Positions 1-6,457 of a DNA stretch of 6,457 nucleotides are shown here, piece after piece. How positions within the stretch are numbered: position 1 is the stretch's first letter; each line of letters starts with the position of its first letter. The DNA comes from Lutispora sp. (lineage in GTDB: Bacteria > Bacillota > Clostridia > Lutisporales > Lutisporaceae). The position numbers were made by a program, and so were the translations under genes. The notes under the pieces are model-generated. The model searched no databases and had not been told where the DNA came from. It worked only from the letters and a program-made list of their open reading frames with translations. Location of the stretch: assembly GCA_030834765.1 (NCBI GenBank), contig JAUQXG010000373.1:1-6457 (forward strand), given 5' to 3'.

Positions 1-2313
1 CATTCCAAAGGACAGTTCATATCGGTTACAGTAATCGTTGCAGTGGCATTATGCATCTTTATTGCCTTTTCCATGATGAGCATTAATATAAGAGATTCAG
101 TCAGCTATTACTATGAATCCACCAATTTCAATGATATAAATGTAAAACTCATGAAAATCCCAGAAAACGCATTAGAAAGAGTAAAGAAAATCCCAGGGGT
201 AAAATCTGTAGAGGGTAGAATTAGCTTTGACGTGCCTCTTAGAATAAAGGACAGTACAGATGAAAAGGTTACAGTGAGAATAATGTCAATTTCCCCTGGC
301 TATGAAGCTATTAATAAGCTGTATATGAAAAGCGGGAAAAATATATCAAGCATAAATCAAGTAATAATATTAGATCAGTTTGCCAACGCAAGAAATATAA
401 AACCAGGTGATAAGGTAACTCCATATATAAACGGAATAAACCAAGAGCTTTCCGTTGCTGGAATTGCCGCTAGCCCCGAATTTGTTTATCTAATGGAAAA
501 TGAGCAAGCCTTACTCCCTGCACCAGAAAAGTTTGGCATATTCTATGTAAGCAAAGAATTTGCTCAATCTGTATATGGATACAGAGGAAATTATAATGAG
601 TTGCTTATAAAGGTATACGATGACAAAAATATTGATGATTTGGCAGAGAAAATTGAAAAGGAATTAAATGCATTCGGGGTAAAACAAATCATAACCCGAG
701 AAAATCAGCTGAGCAATAATGTCCTCAACCAAAAAATAGATGGCATTGATAAGATGTCCTCTGCTGTACCTGTACTTTTCCTCATGGTAGCGGCACTTAT
801 CATATCTATTATGCTTTCGAGAACTGTAAATAATGATAGAATTGCAATAGGCGTTTTGAAGGCCTTAGGCTATGGAAATGTGAGCATTCTTTCTCATTAT
901 ACAAAATATGCTCTTGCAATTGGCCTTGCAGGTTCTGCTATTGGAATTTCCTCCGGCTTGCTGTTAGCAGGATTTTTGACAAGGGTTTTTATTGAGTTCT
1001 TTAATATCCCTGTGGTAAAAGTAAATATTTATTATTCTTATATTTTTTATGCAGTTATACTGACCAGTGGATTTTGCATTATTTCTGGACTCTTCGGGGC
1101 AAGATCGGTAATACACATACTTCCTGCTGATTCCATGAGACCAGAAGCCCCAAAGTCAGGCAAAAGAATTCTACTAGAAAGATTGACATTTCTATGGAGA
1201 AGGATAAGCTTCAGTTGGAAAATGGTCATACGAAACATTTTCAGAACAAAAAAACGTTTTGTATTCCTGGTATTAGGTCTGGCATTGTCTTATTCCATCA
1301 ATGTTGTTCCTCTATATATGATAAATGCTATGTCAGCCATGTTTACGCTGCAATATGGCGAATATCAGAAAATGGATTATACCGTTGACTTTTCTAGACC
1401 ATTAACTGAAAAATCAATGCTTGAAATAAGAAAGTTAGCTCAAATAGATAGAATTGAGGCAAAGGTGGAGTATCCCTTTGAATTGCAAAATGGATGGAAG
1501 AAAAAAACAGTAGGAGTTATAGGTATTCCTAAAGATACAGAATTTTATGAATTTAGAGATAAAAATGATCAAAAAGTAGTGCTTCAAGATAATAGTTTCC
1601 TTCTTACAGAAACACTTGCAAAACTTCTAAACATAAAGAAAGGAGACTATTTAAAAGTCAAAAACTTTATTCCTGGAAAAGCTGATGTTTCTATAAAGGT
1701 CTCAGGTATAGTCAAACAATATCTCGGGATAAATGCTTATATGGGCATAGATTCTATGAATAAGCTTTTATTGGAAGAAGGAATGGTTACAGGAGTGACG
1801 ATTCGTTCAAATGACAATTTAAAGGAATCGCTAAAAGATATAAAAAACATTGCTGTAGTTCGCTCCTCTGTTGATATAAAAAATTCATTTTTAGAATATA
1901 TGGATACCATGATAATAGCTGTATGGTTCTATATGTTATTTGGAGGAATACTTGGGTTTGCCATCGTGTATAATTCCACAATCATTGGAATATCTGAACG
2001 GAACATGGAGTTCGCATCTCTCAGGGTCATGGGCTTTGACAAAATGGATATTTACAAAATGATAGTTAAAGAAAATCTTGTAATGGCTATAGTGGCAATT
2101 ATCGCAGGCATACCCATTGGCATAGGTATGATAGGACTAATGGCAGATGCCTTTAGCTCAGAACTTATAACCTTACCTATTATCGTAGAACCCAGAGCCT
2201 TTGTCTTCGCAGCATTAGCTACTATTGTTTTTGTAGCAGCAGCACAATTTACTGCATACAAGAAAATACACAATCTTAACTTTATTGATGCTTTGAAAAA
2301 TCGCATATCTTAG
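1..2313 (+). CDS. FtsX/MacB-type ABC transporter permease, two FtsX domains (5' end cut by window)
   Basis: This is the membrane subunit of an ABC transporter; it would work with an ATPase not present here. The frame is open from base 1, so the GTG at 43 is internal: it falls inside the first membrane helix, and the true start lies upstream. Counting visible codons from base 1, the order is: helix 1 (about 5-26); an extracytoplasmic MacB-like domain (about 30-250); an FtsX domain with three helices (about 253-386) carrying the motif LKALGYGN; a fifth helix (about 418-440) preceded by the basic stretch RNIFRTKKR; a second extracytoplasmic domain (about 445-635); and a second FtsX domain (about 638-764) with ERNMEFASLRVMGFDK. 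This gives eight helices and an internally duplicated layout, typical of the roughly 780-residue Firmicute permeases and unlike four-helix MacB or ten-helix BceB. The adaptor gene follows 12 nt later, which suggests export or envelope transport. The substrate cannot be told from the sequence. Confidence 0.93.
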   Translation, partial: HSKGQFISVTVIVAVALCIFIAFSMMSINIRDSVSYYYESTNFNDINVKLMKIPENALERVKKIPGVKSVEGRISFDVPLRIKDSTDEKVTVRIMSISPGYEAINKLYMKSGKNISSINQVIILDQFANARNIKPGDKVTPYINGINQELSVAGIAASPEFVYLMENEQALLPAPEKFGIFYVSKEFAQSVYGYRGNYNELLIKVYDDKNIDDLAEKIEKELNAFGVKQIITRENQLSNNVLNQKIDGIDKMSSAVPVLFLMVAALIISIMLSRTVNNDRIAIGVLKALGYGNVSILSHYTKYALAIGLAGSAIGISSGLLLAGFLTRVFIEFFNIPVVKVNIYYSYIFYAVILTSGFCIISGLFGARSVIHILPADSMRPEAPKSGKRILLERLTFLWRRISFSWKMVIRNIFRTKKRFVFLVLGLALSYSINVVPLYMINAMSAMFTLQYGEYQKMDYTVDFSRPLTEKSMLEIRKLAQIDRIEAKVEYPFELQNGWKKKTVGVIGIPKDTEFYEFRDKNDQKVVLQDNSFLLTETLAKLLNIKKGDYLKVKNFIPGKADVSIKVSGIVKQYLGINAYMGIDSMNKLLLEEGMVTGVTIRSNDNLKESLKDIKNIAVVRSSVDIKNSFLEYMDTMIIAVWFYMLFGGILGFAIVYNSTIIGISERNMEFASLRVMGFDKMDIYKMIVKENLVMAIVAIIAGIPIGIGMIGLMADAFSSELITLPIIVEPRAFVFAALATIVFVAAAQFTAYKKIHNLNFIDALKNRIS

Positions 2314-2318
2314 GGGGG
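2312..2318 (+). promoter_or_regulatory. Shine-Dalgarno of the adaptor gene, overlapping the permease stop
   Basis: AGGGGGG begins inside the TAG stop (2311-2313) of the permease and lies 7 nt before the ATG at 2326. The overlap suggests translational coupling, so that adaptor and permease are made together. It fixes the ATG at 2326 as the adaptor start. Confidence 0.75.
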
Positions 2319-2325
2319 TTTTTAT

Positions 2326-3561
2326 ATGAAGAAAAAAATAATCTGGATTATCCTTGCTGCATTAATTATTGTGGCTATTGCTTACAAAATGAAAGCTGGC
2401 AACAGTGCTATCAGTGTGGAGGTTGAAAAGGTAAAAAAAGGAGATATAGAAAAATTTGTTGAAGAAAGTGCAGTAGTAAAGCTAGAAAATGAAACTTCAA
2501 TTTATTCAGTTGCCGGGGGAAGAATCTTAGAAGTTTTACCAGTTGTAGGCGAGACAATCAACGCAGTTGACATTCTGGCCAGACTAGATGATTCTCAGCT
2601 TAGGCTTGGGATAAAGACACTGGAATTAAAAAAGCAAGCATTGTCAGCACAATATGATGAAGCAATAAAAGGTGTAAGCGAAAATGAAATTCGAAAATTA
2701 GAAACACTCATTAAATCAGCAGAAGCTACCTATTCTTCCGCAAATAGAATAGCACAAAACAACAAAAAGCTTTATGAGGCTGGTGCCATCAGTGAAGATG
2801 TTTATCAGAATTCCCTGACAGGCCTTGCTTCTGCAGAAGCATCTCTTGAAGCTGCAAAAATTAGTTTAGATATTGCAAATCAAGGAAAATCTCAATCTAT
2901 TAGCAAACAATATCAAGCACAGATATCGGAGCTTCAACTGCAAATAAGCGATTCAGTAAAAAATTTAAATAATTTGATTATAAAATCACCTATAAGCGGA
3001 ACTATTATGAGCAGTGAAATTGCAGCGGGAAAAACCATACAGCCTGGAGCATTGCTATTTCAAGTAGGAGATATTAGTCACATATATTTAGAAAGCGATA
3101 TATTAATCAGTGATATTGGTGATATAAAAGTGGGCTCCCCTGTCTTAATAAGCAACGATGATATCGGCATAAACTCTGCGAAAGGCACAATTCGAAAAAT
3201 CTATCCTAAAGCTTTTAGCAAGATGTCAGAACTAGGAATAGAACAAAAGCGTATAAAGGTAGAAATCGATTTTAATGAGGCCACAGCTTTGTTAAAGCCT
3301 GAATACGATATGGATATCAGTATCATTACAGATAGTAAGGCCAATGCCTTAATCGTCAGTGAAAAAACTATATTTGAGATAGATGGAAAATCAAATGTGT
3401 TCATAAATGAAGGTGGCATATTAAAAGTTCGACAAATAGAAAAAGGAATAGAGAGTAAAGATAGGGTAGAAGTTTTAAGTGGACTGAAAGAAGGCGATGA
3501 AGTAATACTTTCTCCAGATATAAGCTTAAAAGAAGGTATGAAGATCAAAGTATCTCAATAA
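2326..3561 (+). CDS. Membrane fusion protein (HlyD/MacA-like periplasmic adaptor subunit)
   Basis: This 411-residue protein is the extracytoplasmic adaptor of the exporter encoded with it. It starts with a lysine-rich end and one membrane anchor (about residues 5-20); no lipobox cysteine is present, so it is an anchored protein, not a lipoprotein. Next come the first half of a biotinyl-lipoyl-like domain (about 55-90, GGRILEVLPVVGETI), a long alpha-helical coiled-coil hairpin (about 92-215), the second lipoyl half (about 216-250, IIKSPISGTI and GKTIQPGALLFQVGD), a beta-barrel (about 253-335) and a membrane-proximal domain ending in the family's closing pattern LSGLKEGDEVILSPDISLKE. The hairpin tip reads LYEAGAISEDVY, where Leu149 and Ser156 match two positions of the TolC-docking RLS motif but Asn145 replaces the Arg. 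The gene is the last of the + operon and is followed by a terminator-like hairpin. The fold and family are clear; the transported substrate is unknown. Confidence 0.92.
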   Translation: MKKKIIWIILAALIIVAIAYKMKAGNSAISVEVEKVKKGDIEKFVEESAVVKLENETSIYSVAGGRILEVLPVVGETINAVDILARLDDSQLRLGIKTLELKKQALSAQYDEAIKGVSENEIRKLETLIKSAEATYSSANRIAQNNKKLYEAGAISEDVYQNSLTGLASAEASLEAAKISLDIANQGKSQSISKQYQAQISELQLQISDSVKNLNNLIIKSPISGTIMSSEIAAGKTIQPGALLFQVGDISHIYLESDILISDIGDIKVGSPVLISNDDIGINSAKGTIRKIYPKAFSKMSELGIEQKRIKVEIDFNEATALLKPEYDMDISIITDSKANALIVSEKTIFEIDGKSNVFINEGGILKVRQIEKGIESKDRVEVLSGLKEGDEVILSPDISLKEGMKIKVSQ

Positions 3562-3568
3562 TATGCAG

Positions 3569-3609
3569 AAGGTGCGGGATAAATTATTTGATCCAGCACC
3601 TTTCTTATA
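3569..3609 (+). terminator. Rho-independent terminator between convergent genes
   Basis: AAGGTGC at 3569-3575 pairs with GCACCTT at 3596-3602. After one G/A mismatch, GGAT (3577-3580) pairs with ATCC (3591-3594), leaving a 10-nt loop. On the + strand the stem is followed by TTTCTTATATT, a usable T-rich tail, so it most likely ends the transporter operon. On the - strand the stem is followed by CTGCATATTATT, a weaker tail, so it may also stop kinase transcription but less efficiently. It fills most of the 48-nt gap between the two stop codons. Confidence 0.75.
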
Positions 3610-6036
3610 TTACTCATAAATGTCAGAAAACTCTATGTTTATTCTTTCTACTCTTTCCTGCGCCTGGGAGGCCGCCACTTCCTCAAATGAATTTTCACCA
3701 TATTCCAGTTTCTTTACAGGTAACTCTATGATGAATTCACTTCCGTCTCCATACTTACTGTTTAAATATACAATACCTCCCTGTACTTCTACCAGGCCTT
3801 TTACCAAGGATAATCCGATGCCGCTTCCTTCACTGGTTCTTGTAAGAAGTTTATCTACTTGTGTAAATCTTTCAAATACAATTTCTTGCTTATCCTCTGG
3901 TATACCTTTTCCTGAGTCTTTCACATGAATTTTCACTTTTTCACTTTGTACATCCATTATTACATCTATATGGTCACCAGGCTCTGTATACTTTATAGAA
4001 TTTGATAATAGATTTAAAATGATTCTTTCTAGCATATCTGCATCGCAAGCCATGATCATTTCTTCTTCATTGGTATCGAAACTAAGATTTAACGATTTGT
4101 CTTCAACATAATGTGCTACAGATAATACAATATCTTCTACTAAAGATACTATATTTTCATTTTTGAAGTTTGGTTCAAGATACCCAGAATCCAGTTTGGT
4201 GATTTCTATCAGATTATTGACTAAGCGCAAAAGTCTATAACAATTTTGTTTCATAATATCTGTATATCTTGTCAGCTTTCCTGCATCTTCAATTGTTTCT
4301 TTACCCTTTATATTCATACTCATAAGTTGAAGGGCACTTAGTATAAGATTTAGCGGCGTTCTGATTTCATGGGACATATTTGCGAAAAATTCCGTCTTAA
4401 TCCTATCATATTCTACACTCTCCTTATAAAGCGCCATTTCCTGTTCTGCTTTCTTTAGAATGACTTCAATCCTTCTTCTTTCACTGATATCTCTTACAAC
4501 GAACTGAACCCCAGGCTTGCCATCAATGATTGCAGGTATAGATGCCCCTTCTACTTCAAGGATCTCGCCATCATATCTTTCAAGCTTGTAACTCCATAGA
4601 GGCAGTTCATTTGCTCCTTTTTCCCATTGTTCTTTCCTATATGCATTCATATCTTCAAACTCTTTGGTAACCTTTAAAAAATCAACCATATTCTTTCCAA
4701 TAATATCCTCAGGCTTCTTCACACCAAATAATTTTGCTGCCGCTTTATTGGCATAAATCATCTGCCCCTCTTTGTGAACATATACTGCATCAGGTGATTG
4801 CTCCACTAGGCTTCTATATTTTTCTTCATTAAGCCTTAAAGCTTCTTCAGCCTGTTTTCTTTCTGTAATATCTCTTATAATTGAAATCAGAACAGTTTCT
4901 CCATCAAGAATAAAAAGATGTCCGCTTATTTCTACAGGTATCATTATATTTTCTTTGCTTATCAGCTTACTTTCATAAGTTATCCCGTCTTCAATCATAA
5001 AATCAAGTACCCTTGTATGAAGCAGATCAATCTCATCGTCTGCTGTTATGTCCAAGGTAGTCATATTCATAAGTTCTTCCTTTGAATATCCTATCATTTC
5101 TATAGCTTTGTTATTTGCCTCAATAAATCTTCCTGGTAATCCATTTTCTAAAAATTTATGCAAAAGTATTGCATCGTTTGTATTATGAAATATCTCTCTA
5201 AACTTTGCTTCACTTTCCTTTAATGCTATAATTGCTTGCTTTCTTCTTGTTACATCTCTAGCTGATATGATAGTGCCAGAAATGCTGCCTTCAGAATCGA
5301 ATATAGCTTTTCCTGCCGCTTCCAACCATTTATAAACTCCATCGGCTGTTTTATATCTAAACTCCGTGAAAAATGAACCTCCGTTATTTACCACCTTGTC
5401 AAAAGACATTTTCATAGACTTTATATCATCAGGATGCATTTTAACGAAAACATCCCAATCAGCTATGGCATCTGCACTGTACCCTAGAACATTTTTTACT
5501 GAGGGAGTTATATAAGTTATTTTTCCTTGTCCATCGGTTCTGCATATGATATCAAACATATTTTCTGTTATTTCTTTAAATTGTAAACTATCTCTTAATA
5601 TGTCTGTTCCTGCCTTTGTGATCTCTTTCTGTTTCTCTACAAGTCTTTGTAATGTACTCTTTATCTTTTGTCTTATCACCTCAATAACTGCAACAGTCGC
5701 TATAAGCAAAAAAACATTGAACAAGATTAAGAATATATTTGAAAAGTCTTGGAAATTTATATTATATGTATAAGGGGCTATAAGATAAACCATAGAGATG
5801 ACTGTACAAATCATTCCAATTCCTGCTCCAGCTATAAAAGTGGCAATGGCTACAACTGCTCCAAATATACCAAAATATCCTATCATCAATCCACCAGTAA
5901 ATGCATAGATTATTTCATAAAGAACAATCGTTATGATTGGCAGTATCAATCCAATATACTTATGTTCAGCCTTTTCTTCATCCAATAAATCTCTGCCTTT
6001 TATATGCTTACATAAAGGATTTATGTTCCATCCCAT
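3610..6036 (-). CDS. Membrane-bound multi-PAS sensor histidine kinase
   Basis: This sensor kinase autophosphorylates on a histidine and passes the phosphate to a response regulator. I chose the ATG at 6036 (808 residues) because AAGGAG lies 7 nt before it; the frame extends 8 codons further to a TTG at 6060 with no comparable site. Four membrane helices fill residues about 27-121, and the segment ending IAPYTYNINFQDFSNIF resembles the KdpD-type DUF4118 membrane domain. A linker helix leads to three PAS/PAC units (about 153-267, 279-395 and 407-523), each ending in a DVTRRK, DITERK or DISERR signature. HisKA (about 543-612) has the H-box NMSHEIRTPLN with His556 as phosphoacceptor, and the E-x-x-T positions of phosphatase-active kinases. 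HATPase_c (about 659-775) has all boxes: N (NLLSNSIKYT, Asn679), G1 (DSGKGIP), F (FERFTQVD) and G2 (SEGSGIGLSL). The protein therefore looks active. An acidic tail (776-808) ends in ERINIEFSDIYE. No response regulator is adjacent, and the PAS ligands cannot be inferred. Confidence 0.95.
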   Translation of the reverse strand: MGWNINPLCKHIKGRDLLDEEKAEHKYIGLILPIITIVLYEIIYAFTGGLMIGYFGIFGAVVAIATFIAGAGIGMICTVISMVYLIAPYTYNINFQDFSNIFLILFNVFLLIATVAVIEVIRQKIKSTLQRLVEKQKEITKAGTDILRDSLQFKEITENMFDIICRTDGQGKITYITPSVKNVLGYSADAIADWDVFVKMHPDDIKSMKMSFDKVVNNGGSFFTEFRYKTADGVYKWLEAAGKAIFDSEGSISGTIISARDVTRRKQAIIALKESEAKFREIFHNTNDAILLHKFLENGLPGRFIEANNKAIEMIGYSKEELMNMTTLDITADDEIDLLHTRVLDFMIEDGITYESKLISKENIMIPVEISGHLFILDGETVLISIIRDITERKQAEEALRLNEEKYRSLVEQSPDAVYVHKEGQMIYANKAAAKLFGVKKPEDIIGKNMVDFLKVTKEFEDMNAYRKEQWEKGANELPLWSYKLERYDGEILEVEGASIPAIIDGKPGVQFVVRDISERRRIEVILKKAEQEMALYKESVEYDRIKTEFFANMSHEIRTPLNLILSALQLMSMNIKGKETIEDAGKLTRYTDIMKQNCYRLLRLVNNLIEITKLDSGYLEPNFKNENIVSLVEDIVLSVAHYVEDKSLNLSFDTNEEEMIMACDADMLERIILNLLSNSIKYTEPGDHIDVIMDVQSEKVKIHVKDSGKGIPEDKQEIVFERFTQVDKLLTRTSEGSGIGLSLVKGLVEVQGGIVYLNSKYGDGSEFIIELPVKKLEYGENSFEEVAASQAQERVERINIEFSDIYE

Positions 6037-6043
6037 TGCTATA

Positions 6044-6049
6044 CTCCTT
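6044..6049 (-). promoter_or_regulatory. Shine-Dalgarno that fixes the kinase start
   Basis: On the - strand AAGGAG precedes the ATG at 6036 by 7 nt. This is the ideal distance and it lies inside the longer TTG-initiated reading frame, so it argues for the shorter 808-residue protein. Confidence 0.8.
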
Positions 6050-6053
6050 ATTT

Positions 6054-6082
6054 TGTACAAGAATAATCAGTTAATATATAAT
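6054..6082 (+). promoter_or_regulatory. Possible sigma-A promoter for the DUF11-like gene
   Basis: A perfect TATAAT lies at 6077-6082, with TGTACA (4 of 6 matches to TTGACA) at 6054-6059 and a 17-nt spacer. Transcription would start near 6089 and give a leader of about 84 nt before the ATG at 6173. The surrounding DNA is very AT-rich, so a chance -10 match is quite possible. Confidence 0.4.
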
Positions 6083-6120
6083 TCTACAATTTACTAGCTT
6101 TTCCTTTATATTTCGTTCGC

Positions 6121-6149
6121 AATTTACGACACATTCTACCATATATCAA
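6121..6149 (-). promoter_or_regulatory. Possible sigma-A promoter for the histidine kinase
   Basis: Read on the - strand, TTGATA (6149-6144, 5 of 6 matches) and TAAATT (6126-6121, 4 of 6 matches) are separated by 17 nt. Transcription would start near 6114 and give a leader of about 78 nt before the ATG at 6036. The match is moderate and rests on sequence only. Confidence 0.35.
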
Positions 6150-6159
6150 TCATTGAATT

Positions 6160-6165
6160 AGGAGG
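6160..6165 (+). promoter_or_regulatory. Shine-Dalgarno of the DUF11-like gene
   Basis: AGGAGG sits 7 nt before the ATG at 6173. It is a full consensus site at ideal spacing, and is the main evidence that the short open frame running off the window is a real gene. Confidence 0.85.
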
Positions 6166-6172
6166 TAACACT

Positions 6173-6457
6173 ATGGACTCATACTTAAAATTACACATGA
6201 CGGTCAAGACAAGTACACTAGGTAAAGTCTATGAAAACATGCCTATTAAGAAAAGCGGAGATATTATTATATTCCAAATATCCGCTCAAAATATAAGTGA
6301 TAACCCGATCAAACATATATTGATAAAATGTGAACTTCCTAAGCATATTAAGTTTCATAGGATTATAAATGAAGGTTCAGGAAATTCCTTTTATTCAAGG
6401 ATATCCAATTGTATCGTATGGAGTCTGCCTTTATTAAGGCATAAAGTAACCAGGACA
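6173..6457 (+). CDS. DUF11-like domain protein (3' end cut by window)
   Basis: Ninety-five codons are visible and the frame is open to the last base. From about residue 19 on, the sequence follows the DUF11 beta-sandwich pattern seen in many repeat-containing surface proteins: KKSGDIIIFQISAQNISDNP (the 'gd.itytitvtNtg' strand pair), then IKHILIKCELPKHIKF (the 'v.v.D.LP.gl.f' strand), a Gly/Ser-rich turn, and CIVWSLPLL (the 'v.W.ig.L' strand). The first residues, MDSYLKLHMTVKTS, contain no hydrophobic signal peptide, so by this start the protein would stay in the cytoplasm or leave by a non-Sec route. A strong ribosome binding site supports this start. The gene is divergent from the histidine kinase. 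The DUF11 assignment rests on pattern only and could instead be another Ig-like fold; full length, repeat number and any anchor lie outside the window. Confidence 0.72.
   Translation, partial: MDSYLKLHMTVKTSTLGKVYENMPIKKSGDIIIFQISAQNISDNPIKHILIKCELPKHIKFHRIINEGSGNSFYSRISNCIVWSLPLLRHKVTRT

Noticed and set aside
43..45. GTG as the start of the permease gene
   Set aside because: The frame is open back to base 1 and the upstream codons read as the start of the first membrane helix and its polar flank (HSKGQFISVTVIVAVA), so the GTG is internal.
3201..3548. 115-codon open frame on the - strand inside the adaptor gene
   Set aside because: It is fully contained in a well-supported adaptor gene, has no ribosome binding site I can see, and its translation shows no recognisable domain.
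3620..3928. 102-codon open frame on the + strand inside the kinase gene
   Set aside because: It is antisense to the HATPase domain and tail, whose motifs are all intact on the - strand, and its Ser/Pro-rich translation is typical of a shadow frame.
1..6036. A BceAB-BceRS-type detoxification module, with permease and kinase working as a sensor pair
   Set aside because: The permease has two FtsX modules and two outer domains instead of BceB's ten helices and single large domain, the kinase has three PAS domains instead of a short intramembrane sensor, and the genes converge with no regulator between them.
6037..6060. TTG at 6060 as the kinase start, giving 816 residues
   Set aside because: The ribosome binding site AAGGAG lies inside this extension and at ideal distance from the ATG at 6036; no good site precedes the TTG.
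6037..6172. Riboswitch or structured leader in the divergent intergenic region
   Set aside because: The region is short, AT-rich and shows no strong stem or known aptamer core on either strand.

Overview
The window looks like chromosomal DNA from a low-GC Firmicute, most probably a member of the Clostridia. Base composition is AT-rich, with heavy use of AGA for Arg and ATA for Ile. Ribosome binding sites are strong AGGAGG types. The histidine kinase closely resembles, from memory, a multi-PAS kinase subfamily common in clostridia. No species is claimed. There are four protein-coding genes, two of them cut by the window edges. I see no RNA gene, mobile element, CRISPR array or long repeat.

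Left part (1-3561, + strand) is the end of an export operon. It holds a large FtsX/MacB-type ABC permease, missing its first codons, and then a membrane fusion (HlyD/MacA-like) adaptor 12 nt after the permease stop. The adaptor's Shine-Dalgarno overlaps that stop. Together they look like a MacAB/YknXYZ-like exporter or lipid/peptide transporter. The ATPase that must power it is not in the window and probably lies just upstream. A hairpin with a T-rich tail (3569-3609) closes the operon and sits in the 48-nt gap to the convergent gene.

Middle part (3610-6036, - strand) is an 808-residue sensor histidine kinase. It has a four-helix membrane domain resembling the KdpD/DUF4118 type, three PAS domains, a HisKA phosphoacceptor domain, a HATPase domain and a short acidic C-terminal tail. 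No response regulator gene lies next to it in the visible sequence, so it may be an orphan kinase.

Right part (6037-6457) is a 136-nt divergent intergenic region followed by the first 95 codons of a + strand gene. Its product has a DUF11-like beta-sandwich pattern but no signal peptide. The intergenic region has one promoter-like motif facing each way, arranged so that the two transcripts could overlap at their 5' ends.

The transporter and the kinase converge and show no direct functional link. I found no clearly new system. The points most worth checking are the incomplete TolC-docking motif in the adaptor, the extra tail on the kinase, the signal-less DUF11-like gene, and the crossed promoters with Spo0A-box-like sequences between the last two genes.
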